The translations under genes were made by a program, and so were the position numbers. A model generated the notes under the pieces. It was not told the origin of the DNA. It saw only the letters and a program-made list of their open reading frames with translations, and did not search any database. Positions 18,573 through 30,200 of a stretch of 64,000 nucleotides of DNA are shown here, piece by piece. Positions within the stretch are counted from its first letter, which is position 1; every line of letters begins with the position of its first letter. The DNA is taken from contig NZ_JAPFQN010000006.1 in the NCBI RefSeq assembly GCF_026241165.1, positions 62,001-126,000 on the forward strand. The letters run 5' to 3'. The DNA is from Mangrovivirga halotolerans. Lineage in GTDB: Bacteria > Bacteroidota > Bacteroidia > Cytophagales > Cyclobacteriaceae.

Positions 18573-20096
18573 TCAAACCATATCAGAATAATGATTAGGT
18601 ATAATAACTCTGAAAGTAGTTCCCTCTCCCTCTTTACTGGAGACATAAATTTGACCATTTAATTTATCGACAGTGGTCTCAACTAAATATAACCCGAGAC
18701 CTGACCCGCTACTCTTTTCAGTTGCCCTGCTAAACATATTAAAGATAGTAGAAATTTTATCTTCAGGAATACCTTCTCCATTATCTTCTATTGTGATTCT
18801 CGCCTCTTTTTCATCAATTTTCGCCGTTACGCGAATAAAACTATTATCGATATCTCTTCTGTATTTTATAGCATTAGAGATCAGGTTATTTAAAATAATC
18901 CTGATTCTTGGAGGATCGGAATAAAAAGGAACTAATTCGCGGATATGGCTATAAACCTGTAAGTTTCGCATATTCTCAATCGCTCCATAAACAGCTATTG
19001 CCTGGCTTAACTCCACCTGTATGCTAACCTTCTCTTTCTTTATTTCGAGTCGGCTGTTTCTACTTATGTGTAAAAGATCTCCTACAAGATCATCGAGTCT
19101 TTTAACACTATTTTCAATTTCATCTACACATTTCTGATAAATCTCAGGCTCATTATCCATCCTGAGAATATTGACCAGTCCCAAAATTGATTTTAGAGGA
19201 GATCTTAAATCGTGACTTGCATGATATACAAACCGGTCAAGTTCATAATTTACCTGCTCTAATTCGATCATGCTTTTTTTAAGTGCAGTTATGTCACTTA
19301 CTACCGCTTCAAGTCTATCTTCTTCTCTATTAAGTGTTGCTGAAACAAGCCCATGAAGCTTATTCCCATGAATGTTTTTTAGCTCTAATTCAAAATCTTC
19401 TACCTTGCCATATTCTTTTAACTCATCGATGAAAGCAATCCGGTCTTCCAGATTATAATAGAAATCCTGAATGTAAAGCTCTTTATTACTATCCGCCCCG
19501 GTAAGCTGGTAAAATTTCTTATTCGCTTCCAGAATTTTACCAGTGGAGGCTTCGGTAATAACTATAACTACCTGAGAATTTTGATAAAGGATATAATATT
19601 TTTCCTTAGTTTTTTCAAGCGCCTTTTTGGCTTTGACCTCTTCTGTTACATCTTTATGAGTTCCAACTACGTATTCTAATTTTCCCTCCTTAGAATATAA
19701 AAAATTGGACCGGTTTCGAATGTAACAATACTTTCCAGACTTATGTCTTAACCTGAAAATGTGCTGGTATTCAGAATCATCTTTTTCTTTGATCCTTTTC
19801 ATAAATGATTTGATCGACTCTGACTTATCGTCTTCATGAACCCAATCCAACCATAAATTTCTGTCTGAAGAGACTTCGCTAATATCATAGCCCATCATCT
19901 CTACCCAGCGGTTATTGACATATACTTTAGCTGCCTCAACATCAAAAATCCACAAACCCTCATTAGTCCCTGAGATAATTTTTCGAAGTAAAAACAATTC
20001 TTTATCAAGGGATTTAACATTCAAATCCTCTTCGATAAAAACGATTTTAGTTTTCGCTATCTTTTTTTCTATTGATGATTGTGGCTTGAAGCTCAT
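18573..20096 (-). CDS. Soluble PAS-domain sensor histidine kinase
   Basis: 507 residues without membrane segments. It has two PAS domains (about 35-155, with a PAC-like end at YVVGTHKDVTEE, and about 165-275), then HisKA with H295 in SHDLRSP, and a complete HATPase domain: N box NNLISNAIKY (403-412), G1 box DNGEGIP and G2 box GSGLGLYLV. The signal is likely cytoplasmic (redox, small ligand or light), but no cofactor site is clear. The start lies one base after the stop of the phosphoribosyltransferase gene (TAATATG), so the two are translated as a unit. No response regulator is encoded nearby. Confidence 0.9.
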   Translation of the reverse strand: MSFKPQSSIEKKIAKTKIVFIEEDLNVKSLDKELFLLRKIISGTNEGLWIFDVEAAKVYVNNRWVEMMGYDISEVSSDRNLWLDWVHEDDKSESIKSFMKRIKEKDDSEYQHIFRLRHKSGKYCYIRNRSNFLYSKEGKLEYVVGTHKDVTEEVKAKKALEKTKEKYYILYQNSQVVIVITEASTGKILEANKKFYQLTGADSNKELYIQDFYYNLEDRIAFIDELKEYGKVEDFELELKNIHGNKLHGLVSATLNREEDRLEAVVSDITALKKSMIELEQVNYELDRFVYHASHDLRSPLKSILGLVNILRMDNEPEIYQKCVDEIENSVKRLDDLVGDLLHISRNSRLEIKKEKVSIQVELSQAIAVYGAIENMRNLQVYSHIRELVPFYSDPPRIRIILNNLISNAIKYRRDIDNSFIRVTAKIDEKEARITIEDNGEGIPEDKISTIFNMFSRATEKSSGSGLGLYLVETTVDKLNGQIYVSSKEGEGTTFRVIIPNHYSDMV

Positions 20097-20097
20097 A

Positions 20098-20601
20098 TTA
20101 TTTTAAATAAACTGCAGGATCCTTTCCCAATTTCACTTCTACATGATCGTTAAGTGTGGTAGAAAGTTCATATCCCAAATAATTTGCCAGGATAGGGAAA
20201 GATTTGTGACTTCTGTTTACCAGGACAACCGTTTCGATCTTTTTTACAGAAGTTCCTAAAAATATTTTCATACCATTTGCCATGGTTCGTCCTGTATTTA
20301 GCACATCATCTACCAATATAACAACTTTATCAGTAATTGAGGACAAAGGAGTGTTCTTCGAAATTTTTACATCATCAGGGTCTGTTTTATCAATGAGTAC
20401 TTCCAGAATTTCTACAGAAATTTCAGAAATACTTTCGATCTCTTTTCCCAATTCCCTGGCAAGATCTACACCTGCTCCCTGAATCCCGGCTAAAACCAAT
20501 GATTTTTCTTCAAAATTCCGTTCATAAATTTCATACGCCATTCTGCGTATTTTTTGCCTGATGGCAATGGCATCTAAAATTTTATTATCTGTAGTGGTCA
20601 T
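20098..20601 (-). CDS. Phosphoribosyltransferase, PyrR-like
   Basis: 167 residues with a type I PRTase fold. The PRPP-binding motif VVILVDDVLNTGRTM runs from about 93 to 107 (D98, D99, T103, G104, T106). The general shape and length fit PyrR-type proteins, which act as uracil phosphoribosyltransferase and, in Gram-positive bacteria, as an RNA-binding attenuator of pyr genes. No pyr leader or pyr gene is adjacent, so only PRTase activity is a safe inference. It is coupled to the PAS histidine kinase downstream. Confidence 0.85.
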   Translation of the reverse strand: MTTTDNKILDAIAIRQKIRRMAYEIYERNFEEKSLVLAGIQGAGVDLARELGKEIESISEISVEILEVLIDKTDPDDVKISKNTPLSSITDKVVILVDDVLNTGRTMANGMKIFLGTSVKKIETVVLVNRSHKSFPILANYLGYELSTTLNDHVEVKLGKDPAVYLK

Positions 20602-20781
20602 TTTTGTCTGATTATTAAATTTAAATGTAACATTTACTCCTCAATATTTTCACACTGACTGATATATTGTCATGTTAAATCGTAAATTTATGGTTTGGCA
20701 CAAGGCTTGCCGTATTCTCATCCGCTTTAAATTAAAACAAAATTGAAAATTACATGCCATCTTGGCACATTAATATAGATT

Positions 20782-23274
20782 ATGAGCAACGAAAATAAGC
20801 TTTCACCATTAGTTTTGACAGAACTGGCTGAAGATAATTCAGGAGATATGCTGCAATTGATAAATCCTGAGCAGGAAATTGATGATGACAAAACAATGGA
20901 TAATCTCCCTGAAGAGTTACCTGTCCTTCCTATAAAAAACACTGTATTATTTCCCGGAGTAGTAATACCAATTACTGTCGGGAGAAAAAAATCAGTGAAA
21001 CTTGTAAAGGAAGTCTATGAAAATGACAGAATAATTGGGGTTGTAGCTCAACATAATAGTAAAAATGAGGATCCTGGTAAGGATGACATTTACGAAGTCG
21101 GTACAATTGCAAGAATCATAAAAATGATCGTCCTTCCTGATGGAAATATTACGATTATTATCCAGGGAAAGAAACGTTTTAAGATCACTGATGTAAAATC
21201 AGAAGATCCTTATCTGAAGGTCACTCATGAGGTGTTGGAAGAATCATTCCCTGCTGACACAAATGAAAACCTGATTGCATTGGTACAATCCCTGAAAGAT
21301 GCAGCTAATAAAATCCTTAAGCTAAACCCGGATATTCCACAAGAGGCACAAGTTGCTCTAGACAATATCGAAAGCACTAAATTTTTGACTCATTTCCTTT
21401 GCTCTAACATTAACGCAGAGGTTGACGAAAAACAAAAATTACTTGAAATAAATGATGGCTTTAAAAGAGCCTCACTTCTGCTTGAATACATGACCCGAGA
21501 TATCAAAATGCTTGAAATAAAGCAGGAGATTCAGAACAAGGTTCATGTGGACATCGATCAGCAACAGCGTGATTATTATCTCCGTCAGCAGATACGAATT
21601 CTACAGGATGAATTGGGCAACGAAGGTCCAGAAGCTGAGATCGAAGAACTCAGAAATAGGGGAGACAAGAAAAAATGGCCCCAGGACGTTGCTGAACATT
21701 TTAACAAAGAACTTGACAAAGTATTAAGACTCAATCCTCAGGCGGCAGAGTATCCGGTATTAATAAATTACTGTGAGCTCATGCTTGAGCTGCCATGGAA
21801 CGAGTACACAGAAGATAATTTTGACCTCAAGAGAGCTAAAAAAATCCTCGATAAGGACCATTATGGCCTCACTAAGGTAAAAGACAGAATTATAGAATAC
21901 CTCGCAGTGTTAAAGCTTAAAAAAGACATGAAGGCTCCGATCCTTTGTCTTTATGGCCCTCCGGGTGTTGGTAAAACATCCCTGGGCAGATCAGTAGCCA
22001 AGGCACTAAACAGGAAGTATGTAAGAATGTCTTTAGGTGGTGTTCATGATGAAGCAGAGATCAGAGGTCACCGAAAAACCTATGTCGGTGCGATGCCCGG
22101 CAAGGTAATTCAGAACATTAAACGCGCTGAATCCTCAAATCCAGTTTTCATTCTCGATGAGATCGATAAGCTGGACTCCGGTCATAGAGGAGATCCGTCT
22201 TCAGCGCTTCTGGAGGTTCTTGATCCTGAACAAAACAGTACTTTTAGTGATAATTTCCTTGAAATAGATTACGACCTTTCGAAGGTACTTTTTATTGCTA
22301 CTGCAAATAGCCTGGAATCCATCCCTGCTCCATTAAGAGATAGAATGGAAATAATTGAGATTACTGGTTATACGCATGAGGAGAAGGTTGAGATCGCTAA
22401 AAAACACCTTATTCCAAAACAAAGAAAAGAACACGGACTTAAAGCCAAAGATGCATCTTTAAATAAAGCCGCACTTAATAAACTGATTAACGGTTATACT
22501 CGCGAGTCAGGGGTCAGAGGTCTTGAGCGTAAAATCGGAGCAGTAGTTCGAAATGTTGCCAAGTCAATTGCTCTTGAAGAGGAATACGATCCAAAGATCA
22601 CTCCTGAAAAAATAGTTGAAGTACTCGGCCCTGAAGTTTATGATCAGGAACTTTATGAGAACAACAAATATGCCGGTGTAGTAACAGGTCTCGCCTGGAC
22701 TCCGGTAGGTGGCGATATATTATTTATTGAATCAAGCCTTAGCAAAGGAAAAGGAAAGCTTACCTTATCAGGCCAATTAGGCGATGTTATGAAAGAATCA
22801 GCTGTTACTGCACTTTCATATCTAAAATCTAATGCAGAGCATTTAAAAATTGATCACAGGCTTTTTAATGAATACGATCTTCATGTTCACGTTCCGGCTG
22901 GAGCCGTTCCTAAAGATGGCCCATCAGCAGGTATCACAATGCTTACCTCGCTAGCCTCAATATATACTCAAAGAAAGGTTAAAGACAAGCTGGCAATGAC
23001 TGGTGAGATTACTTTAAGAGGTAAAGTGCTTCCGGTTGGTGGAATAAAAGAGAAGATCCTTGCTGCAGGAAGAGCTGGTATTAAAGAAATAATAATGTGC
23101 TCAAAAAATAAAAAGGATCTTAAAGATATCGAACCTGACTATATCAAAAATATTAAGTTCCATTTCGTCGATACTGTAGATGAGGTGATAAAGATTGCCT
23201 TATTAAAAACTAAAGTTGAAGATCCGATGATCTTTTCATTTGATAAAAACCCAAATTCCAAGACACAAATATGA
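20782..23274 (+). CDS. lon: ATP-dependent Lon protease
   Basis: 830 residues. A cytoplasmic AAA+ serine protease for misfolded and regulatory proteins. The LON substrate-binding domain (about 45-250) is followed by AAA+ with Walker [10 protein letters not shown] (from about 392) and Walker [11 protein letters not shown], then the Lon_C protease domain with S715 in DGPSAG and the catalytic Lys in GGIKEK (K758). An acidic extension of about 40 residues precedes the LON domain. It is the first gene of lon-porQ-hslU-DUF4421; its TGA overlaps the porQ ATG. An inverted repeat, TGCCA-N3-TGGCA, lies at 20755-20767, 14 bases before the start. Confidence 0.98.
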   Translation: MSNENKLSPLVLTELAEDNSGDMLQLINPEQEIDDDKTMDNLPEELPVLPIKNTVLFPGVVIPITVGRKKSVKLVKEVYENDRIIGVVAQHNSKNEDPGKDDIYEVGTIARIIKMIVLPDGNITIIIQGKKRFKITDVKSEDPYLKVTHEVLEESFPADTNENLIALVQSLKDAANKILKLNPDIPQEAQVALDNIESTKFLTHFLCSNINAEVDEKQKLLEINDGFKRASLLLEYMTRDIKMLEIKQEIQNKVHVDIDQQQRDYYLRQQIRILQDELGNEGPEAEIEELRNRGDKKKWPQDVAEHFNKELDKVLRLNPQAAEYPVLINYCELMLELPWNEYTEDNFDLKRAKKILDKDHYGLTKVKDRIIEYLAVLKLKKDMKAPILCLYGPPGVGKTSLGRSVAKALNRKYVRMSLGGVHDEAEIRGHRKTYVGAMPGKVIQNIKRAESSNPVFILDEIDKLDSGHRGDPSSALLEVLDPEQNSTFSDNFLEIDYDLSKVLFIATANSLESIPAPLRDRMEIIEITGYTHEEKVEIAKKHLIPKQRKEHGLKAKDASLNKAALNKLINGYTRESGVRGLERKIGAVVRNVAKSIALEEEYDPKITPEKIVEVLGPEVYDQELYENNKYAGVVTGLAWTPVGGDILFIESSLSKGKGKLTLSGQLGDVMKESAVTALSYLKSNAEHLKIDHRLFNEYDLHVHVPAGAVPKDGPSAGITMLTSLASIYTQRKVKDKLAMTGEITLRGKVLPVGGIKEKILAAGRAGIKEIIMCSKNKKDLKDIEPDYIKNIKFHFVDTVDEVIKIALLKTKVEDPMIFSFDKNPNSKTQI

Positions 23275-24254
23275 TCCTGAAAAGGCATCTGACATTTTTT
23301 TTGTTAATTATAATATCATTTAAAGGGTTTGGTCAGCAAATAGACCAAACCCAAATGCTTTTATTCCCTTCTTCTGCCAGAGACACAGGTCTTGGAAGCA
23401 GAACGTTAACCATTGATAATGATGCTAGTGTTTGGTTCAGGAATCCTTCTATGACACCCGACTCATCACAAGTCAGAATTGCTCACTTGACTTATGGTGA
23501 TTACCTGGCAGATATTAAATATGGAACTATCGCCTATGGGCAGGAAATCAGTAATGGCATCAAAGTTTGGGGTGGTTTTCAGTTTCTTGATTATGGTAGC
23601 CTTGAAAGAACTACTAATACCGGAACATCAGAAGGAGAATTTTCATCCTCAGCATATCGTATTACAGCTGGCGCATCTCATAAAATCGGACTTTTTTCTA
23701 TCGGAATGAACATAAATTATGAATCGTTCAATTTTGATGGGTATTCTGAAGGGATCGCTTACCTGGATATTTCAGGGACTTATTTTCATCCTGAAAAAAA
23801 CCTTACTGCAGCGCTAAGTATCCAGCAAATAGGGAAATTTGGAAGCGATGCCTTCGATAATGATGTTCCCCTCAGAATATCAATCGGCACAACTTTTAAA
23901 CCAGAGTTTGCACCATTCAGATTCACACTGCAAGCTTTTGACTTAAATGTAAAAAGACCAGAAGGATTGGATTCTGAAGATGAGGATTCAGGTTTAGATA
24001 AAATATTCTATCATATCAGCGCAGGAGCTGAAATCCTTCTACATAAAAATTTCTACCTCATGGCGGGGTATAATTTTAACAGAAGGCAACAATTAAGAAC
24101 TAATCAGGGAAACGGAGGCGCTGGTCTTTCGTTAGGATTTAATATGAACCTTAAAGGATTCATGCTTTCATATTCGCATGGGTTCTTTCACCAGGGAGGT
24201 GGTGTAAACTACCTTTCATTACAAAAAGATATTTCATCTATATTCAATAAATAA
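23271..24254 (+). CDS. porQ: Type IX secretion system protein PorQ
   Basis: 327 residues. A signal peptide (about 1-21, ending FGQQ) precedes an outer-membrane beta-barrel of the PorQ type: [26 protein letters not shown] near the N terminus, then alternating strands to the C terminus. In the known T9SS, PorQ helps anchor or release cargo at the outer membrane with PorU, PorV and PorZ. The assignment rests on overall pattern rather than one motif. Its ATG overlaps the lon TGA (ATGA), and hslU starts 7 bases after its stop, so it is translated within a protease operon. Confidence 0.8.
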   Translation: MILKRHLTFFLLIIISFKGFGQQIDQTQMLLFPSSARDTGLGSRTLTIDNDASVWFRNPSMTPDSSQVRIAHLTYGDYLADIKYGTIAYGQEISNGIKVWGGFQFLDYGSLERTTNTGTSEGEFSSSAYRITAGASHKIGLFSIGMNINYESFNFDGYSEGIAYLDISGTYFHPEKNLTAALSIQQIGKFGSDAFDNDVPLRISIGTTFKPEFAPFRFTLQAFDLNVKRPEGLDSEDEDSGLDKIFYHISAGAEILLHKNFYLMAGYNFNRRQQLRTNQGNGGAGLSLGFNMNLKGFMLSYSHGFFHQGGGVNYLSLQKDISSIFNK

Positions 24255-24261
24255 AATTAAG

Positions 24262-25671
24262 ATGTCAAAACAAGAAATTGCATTAACACCGAAGCAGATT
24301 GTAAAAGAACTGGATAAATATATTATCGGGCAGTCTGACGCGAAGAAAAATGTAGCTATTGCTCTTCGTAACCGATGGAGAAGAATGAATACTAAATCAG
24401 AATTGAAAGAGGAAATAATGCCCAACAATATTCTGATGATCGGATCTACCGGTGTTGGTAAAACTGAGATCGCCCGAAGACTGGCTAAACTTGCTGATGC
24501 TCCATTTGTAAAAGTGGAAGCCAGTAAATTTACAGAGGTAGGATATGTTGGACGTGATGTTGAAAGTATGGTCAGAGACCTTGTAGAACAGGCTATTCAC
24601 ATGGTAAAAGTCCAGAAAAAGGAAGAAGTAAGAGAAAAGGCTGAGGGAATTGTGGAAGAGATCATTTTAGATGCCTTGATCCCTCCTATAAAAAAGACCC
24701 CGGCGAGAACAGGATTTCAATCATCTACTGATACTAATTCTTTTGAAAGTGAGTCGGCTCCTAAAACAGATGAAGAGCTCAATGAAAAGACCAGGGAGCG
24801 ATTCAGGGAAAAAATACGCAATGGTGAGCTTGATGACAGAAAGATTGATATCGACATCAAAGCTCCAAGTAATCCCGGAATAGGCATGATCGGCGGCGGA
24901 ATGATCGACGAGTCGTCAATGATCAACCTTCAGGATATGCTTTCAGGTATGATGCCTAAGAAATCTAAGAAAAGAAAAGTCACTATTGCTGATGCTAAAA
25001 AAATCCTCTTGGATGAAGAGGCGTCCAAGCTGATCGATTTTGAAGAGGTAAAAGAAGAAGCAATTCAAAAAACTGAGAATACAGGAATTATTTTTATCGA
25101 TGAGATCGATAAAATCGCTGCTTCTTCTAATAAACAGGGTGCTGATGTTAGCCGGGAAGGTGTTCAGCGTGATCTTTTACCAATTGTGGAAGGAAGTTCT
25201 GTAACTACTAAGCATGGGGTTGTAAATACCGACCATATATTATTCATCTCTGCTGGTGCGTTCCATGTTAGTAAGCCTTCAGATCTGATTCCTGAATTGC
25301 AGGGGCGTTTCCCGATCAGAGTTGAATTGGACAACCTGACTGAAAGTGACTTTCTGAAAATATTGCTAGAACCAAAAAATGCTTTGACTAAACAATATGA
25401 AGCATTATTTGAGGCAGAGGAAGTAACTCTTGAGTTTACAGAAGATGCACTTAAGCAAATTGCAAACATAGCTTTTGAAGTGAATGCTGAAGTTGAAAAT
25501 ATCGGTGCGAGAAGACTCCATACAGTTATGAGTAAACTTTTAAATGACTTTTTATACGAAGTTCCGGACGAAATAGGACCAAATGCTAAACTAATCATTA
25601 CTGATGATATGGTTAGTGAAAAACTTGCCGGATTAGTTAAAAATAAGGATCTTAGTCGCTATATCTTGTAG
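24262..25671 (+). CDS. hslU: ATP-dependent protease ATPase subunit HslU (ClpY)
   Basis: 469 residues. A AAA+ unfoldase that feeds the HslV peptidase. The N terminus ([17 protein letters not shown]) is diagnostic, Walker A is GSTGVGKTE, Walker B is [11 protein letters not shown], and the I domain (about 110-240) contains the Gly-rich loop GIGMIGGGM. The C terminus ends KDLSRYIL, the tail that docks into HslV. hslV is not adjacent, unlike the usual hslVU pair, and must be elsewhere if present. It is co-transcribed with lon and porQ. Confidence 0.97.
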   Translation: MSKQEIALTPKQIVKELDKYIIGQSDAKKNVAIALRNRWRRMNTKSELKEEIMPNNILMIGSTGVGKTEIARRLAKLADAPFVKVEASKFTEVGYVGRDVESMVRDLVEQAIHMVKVQKKEEVREKAEGIVEEIILDALIPPIKKTPARTGFQSSTDTNSFESESAPKTDEELNEKTRERFREKIRNGELDDRKIDIDIKAPSNPGIGMIGGGMIDESSMINLQDMLSGMMPKKSKKRKVTIADAKKILLDEEASKLIDFEEVKEEAIQKTENTGIIFIDEIDKIAASSNKQGADVSREGVQRDLLPIVEGSSVTTKHGVVNTDHILFISAGAFHVSKPSDLIPELQGRFPIRVELDNLTESDFLKILLEPKNALTKQYEALFEAEEVTLEFTEDALKQIANIAFEVNAEVENIGARRLHTVMSKLLNDFLYEVPDEIGPNAKLIITDDMVSEKLAGLVKNKDLSRYIL

Positions 25672-25683
25672 TAAATACTTTTC

Positions 25684-26703
25684 ATGCGGCAATTATTAGT
25701 CGTTTTATTTTTAATTGGATTTTGCGGATACGCACAGGAAGAAACTGATACTTTGTCATCAGACCGTTCTGAATATATCGAACGGTTTGATGACTATTTA
25801 TATGTAAAAGGTCTGCTTGGAAACCGCTCTCTTAATGTCACTCTTGAAACTGACGATCAGCAAACAATCCAATACCGACCTAATGGCAATGGCTTGATCG
25901 GTTTTGGAGGTTATGCTTTTGATATAGCTTTTGAAGTAACCTTGAGGTTGCCGGAAAATGAAGATGGTGATAATGCCAGACTTTATGGTAACACTGACTA
26001 CAGTGACTTTCAACTTAATTTGTATGGCACTCAATTTGGTGTTGATTTTTATCTACAAAAATATCAGGGATTTTATATTTCCAATGCTTCACAAATAAAC
26101 AAAAATTGGCAAAATGGAGACCCTCACCCTCAACGATCTGATCTTTCAGTGAGAAATGTGAGTTTTACGGGATTCTGGATTCAGAATAGCGAAAAATTTT
26201 CATTCAAATCTAGTTTCAATCAAACTGAGAGACAAAAAAAATCTGCCGGTTCTTTTCTTGTAGGGGCTACGATAAGTGATATAAAAGTAGAGGCGGATTC
26301 AGCTATTAATACTATTCCTGATAATGATTTCAGTCCAACAGTAAAGTATTCAGGAGGCAAATTCACTACATTTTCATTGCTCCCAGGTTATACTCATAAT
26401 TTCGTTTTAAACGAATTATTTCTTAACACAACTTTTGCAGCTGGCATAGGTCTTCAATGGCAAAAATATCCTTTTGAAGGTAAACAGGTTAGAAATACAC
26501 AGTTCAGGGGGGCATTAAATGGAAGACTTTCATTCGGGTACAATGGCGATAAGATATTTACCGGTACAACAATTGTTTTTCAAAATGCTAATGCTAATAC
26601 AAGAAATGTTAATTTGAATGTCAGTGCGTGGAACTTCAAATTGTTTCTGGGATACCGAATTAAAGAATTCGGAATTTTCAAAAAAGATCTAATGCCATTT
26701 TAA
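25684..26703 (+). CDS. DUF4421 family predicted outer-membrane protein
   Basis: 339 residues. A signal peptide (about 1-17, ending GYAQ) is followed by alternating beta-strands typical of an outer-membrane barrel. The sequence YGTQFGVDFYLQKYQGFYI and the ending FGIFKKDLMPF match my recollection of DUF4421, a Bacteroidota family without known function. It starts 12 bases after hslU, so it is the last gene of the lon-porQ-hslU operon. It overlaps the convergent sixA-like gene by 4 bases. Confidence 0.75.
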   Translation: MRQLLVVLFLIGFCGYAQEETDTLSSDRSEYIERFDDYLYVKGLLGNRSLNVTLETDDQQTIQYRPNGNGLIGFGGYAFDIAFEVTLRLPENEDGDNARLYGNTDYSDFQLNLYGTQFGVDFYLQKYQGFYISNASQINKNWQNGDPHPQRSDLSVRNVSFTGFWIQNSEKFSFKSSFNQTERQKKSAGSFLVGATISDIKVEADSAINTIPDNDFSPTVKYSGGKFTTFSLLPGYTHNFVLNELFLNTTFAAGIGLQWQKYPFEGKQVRNTQFRGALNGRLSFGYNGDKIFTGTTIVFQNANANTRNVNLNVSAWNFKLFLGYRIKEFGIFKKDLMPF

Positions 26704-27206
26704 AGCCTGCGAAACTCCTTTCCTTTATTTTTAGGATAATCAAAAAAATCAAACCGCGCTTTTTCCGGTCTTGCCTCCGACCAGTTTTTTATACTTAAAA
26801 CTACTACTAATACACCTGCTGTCGGTATGTTATCAATATCAAGGTTCAGACTATCAGCTACGCTATTTAGCCCTGGATTATGACCAACCACCATTACAAT
26901 ATTTTCCTTTCCCTTCTTTCGAATTACTTCCCAAATTGTAGAAGCTGAGGCGTGATAAAGATCTTTTTCCCATTCAATGTCATTTTTATCAAAGTTCATA
27001 TTCTCACAAGCTTTGATTGAAGTAGCAGCTGTTCTGGCCGCCGGGCTTGAAATAACTTGTAGCGGCACCATTCCCAAAAGCCTTAGTCGCTTACCCATTT
27101 CAGGAGCATCATTTTTTCCTCGTTTATTTAAAGGTCTGTCAAAATCATCCATATAAGGATCTTCCCATGATGATTTTGCATGTCGCATGAGAATAAGTGT
27201 TTTCAT
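26700..27206 (-). CDS. SixA-like histidine phosphatase family protein
   Basis: 168 residues. The N terminus LILMRHAKSSW has the RHG-type catalytic motif with His in RHA, as in SixA. The second His is in VVGHNPGLN, and DFDRPLNKRGKNDAP is the SixA-type segment. SixA removes phosphate from histidine phosphotransfer domains in E. coli; the substrate here is unknown. It is a single gene convergent with the DUF4421 gene (4-base overlap) and divergent from the amidohydrolase gene. Confidence 0.88.
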   Translation of the reverse strand: MKTLILMRHAKSSWEDPYMDDFDRPLNKRGKNDAPEMGKRLRLLGMVPLQVISSPAARTAATSIKACENMNFDKNDIEWEKDLYHASASTIWEVIRKKGKENIVMVVGHNPGLNSVADSLNLDIDNIPTAGVLVVVLSIKNWSEARPEKARFDFFDYPKNKGKEFRRL

Positions 27207-27278
27207 TGGAAAAATATTTAATACTTAATTTATTAATTTAGCTTCGTTTAAATAAGTCCTAACCCAAAATAGTTTTTC

Positions 27279-30200
27279 ATGAAACACCTTTTTATATTCT
27301 TTTTGCTCTTTTCTATTCCGGCCTTTCAAATAGTCGGTCAGGAAGAAAGCAAAGACAAAAAATGGGATGTGACAAATCCCGATACCCCTAACAAAAAAGT
27401 TTCAATTAACACTGACGAAGCAACCTGGATCAATGTGGATGTTAGCCCGGATGGAACTCAAATAGTTTTTGATGTTCTCGGAGATATTTTTATAATGCCT
27501 GTTGAAGGAGGAGAAGCCAAACCACTTCGTACTGGTCATGCCTGGGAATCACAACCACGATTTAGTCCCAATGGAAAAATGATCAGCTTCACTTCTGATG
27601 CAAACGGAGCTGATAATATCTGGATCATGAATACTGATGGCAAAGATTCGAGACAGGTAACCAAAGAAGATTTCAGATTATTAAATAATGCCAGCTGGAC
27701 ACCAGATGGCAACTATCTTGTAGCACGAAAGCACTTCACTTCAACTCGCTCGCTAGGTGCCGGCGAAATATGGATGTTCCATAAAAATGGCGGATCAGGA
27801 ATTCAGCTTACTAAAAGGAAAAATGACCAGCAGGATGTAAATGAACCAATAGTAAGTCCTGATGGTAAATACCTTTACTATTCCGAAGATGTTTATCCCG
27901 GTGGATATTTCAAATACAATAAAGATCCCAATAGCCAGATATATGTAATCAAAAGAAAAAACCTTGAAACCGGAGATACGGAAACTTATATTTCTGGTGG
28001 TGGGGGAGCAATCAGACCTCAAATATCACCCAATGGTGAAAAGATGGCATTTGTAAGGCGGGTTCGCACAAAAACGGTATTATTTATCCATGATTTCAAA
28101 ACCGGTATCAATACTCCTGTTTATGATGGACTAAGTAAAGATCAGCAGGAGGCCTGGGCAATTTTTGGTCCTTTCACAGGATATGACTGGCTACCTGACA
28201 ACAAGCATGTCATTATCTATGCCGAAGGCAAAATCAAAAAAGTAAATACTGAAACTGGTGAAGATACCATAATCCCTTTCAAAGTATCTGCTGAACACAC
28301 TATTGTCGAGGCATTAAAATTTAAACACAACCCTGCACCAGAGAAATTTGAAGTTAAGGTCATAAGAAATGCTACGACATCTCCTGATGGCAAAAATCTT
28401 GCTTTTAGTGCATTGGGATATATCTGGATACAATCATTACCCAATGGCAAGCCTAAAAAACTTACTCCTGATGATTATTTTTCATTTGAACCATCTTTCA
28501 GTCCTGACGGTAAAACTCTGGCTTTTGTTAGCTGGGACGATGAAGACAGAGGTGCAATACACACCATTCCTTCCAAAGGTGGTAACATCACAAAACTGAC
28601 TACTGAAAAGGGAATCTACAGAACTCCGAAGTTTAGCCATGATGGATCAACCCTTGTTTTTAAGAAAGAAGATGGTAATCCCGCTATGGGATTTGGATAT
28701 ACTGTAAACCCGGGTATTTATACAATGAAAGTTATCCAGGGTGCCCCAATGAGATTTATTACTAAAGAAGGAGATTTTCCAGAATTTGGTATTGATGACG
28801 AACGGATCTTTTATCAAACCGGAGGATATCTTTTTGGCTCACTGGATAAGAATTATTTCAGTGTAAATAGAAACGGAAAAGATAAACAAAAACATTTCCA
28901 TAGCAAATATGCTAATTCGTTTCACCTGAGCCCGGATAATAAATGGATAGCATTTTCCGCTTTACATGAAGTATATGTTGCTCCTTTCACAAAGACAGGT
29001 GAAACAATTGAGATCAGTAAAGAAATGCAAGCGTTGCCTGTCAAAAAAGTGAGTAGCGATGCGGGCATTAATATTCACTGGAATAGCAATGGTGAGGAGC
29101 TTCACTGGACTCTAGGAGATAAATATTATTCTATCCCTCTTTCCAAAGTTTTTACTTTCGTAGAAGGAGCTCCGGATAGTATCGGGGATATAAAAGCAGA
29201 TAGCATTGATATTCAATTAACAGCTGAATTCGACAAACCGGAAGGACTCATTGCCTTTACCAACGCACGGATAATAACTATGAGCGGTGATGAAGTAATT
29301 GAAAATGGAGTTATAGTCGTTGAAGGCAATAAAATAATTGAAGTCGGACCAGTTAATGAAATTGAGATTCCTTCCAAAGCAAAAACTATAGATGCTAAAG
29401 GAAAAACAATCATGCCAGGCCTTGTTGACACACATGCTCACTTAAATGCTTTCCGATACGGGCTGAGTCCTCAAAAAGAATGGCCATATTATGCAAACCT
29501 TGCTTTTGGTGTTACTACTACTCATGACCCAAGTTCAAATACTGAGATGTCTTTGAGTCAGTCTGAATTGGTAAAAAGTGGCCGAATGGTTGGACCTAGA
29601 ATATTTAGTACCGGAACTATTTTATATGGCGCTGATGGTGATTTTAAAGCAGTGATAAATTCGCTCGAAGATGCAAGGCAGGCAGTAAGAAGAACTGCAG
29701 CTTTCGGTGCAATTTCTGTAAAAAGTTATAATCAGCCACGTAGAGATCAGCGTCAACAGGTGATCCAGGCCTCGAGAGAAAATAATATCATGGTTTACCC
29801 TGAAGGTGGTTCTACCTTTTACCATAACATGACCATGATTTTAGATGGCCACACTAGTATTGAACATAACATTCCAGTGGCTCCATTATATAATGATGTG
29901 ATCACTCTGTGGTCAGAATCGAATACTGCTAATACCCCGACTCTTATTGTTAATTACGGAGGATTGAACGGAGAATATTACTGGTATCAAAAAACCAATG
30001 TCTGGGAAAATGAAAAACTTCTGAAATATACACCACGTGGAGTTATTGATGCACGGTCCAGACACAGAACAATGGCTCCTGAAGAAGAATATAAAAATGG
30101 CCATATTTTGGTGGCAGAGCAATTGAAAAAACTTCATGACAAAGGAGTAAAAGTATGTGTAGGTGGCCATGGACAATTGCAGGGGTTAGGAGTTCATTGG

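Noticed and set aside
25164-25598. 144-codon frame opposite hslU
   Set aside because: Antisense of a well-conserved coding region; Ser-rich composition is a strand artefact.
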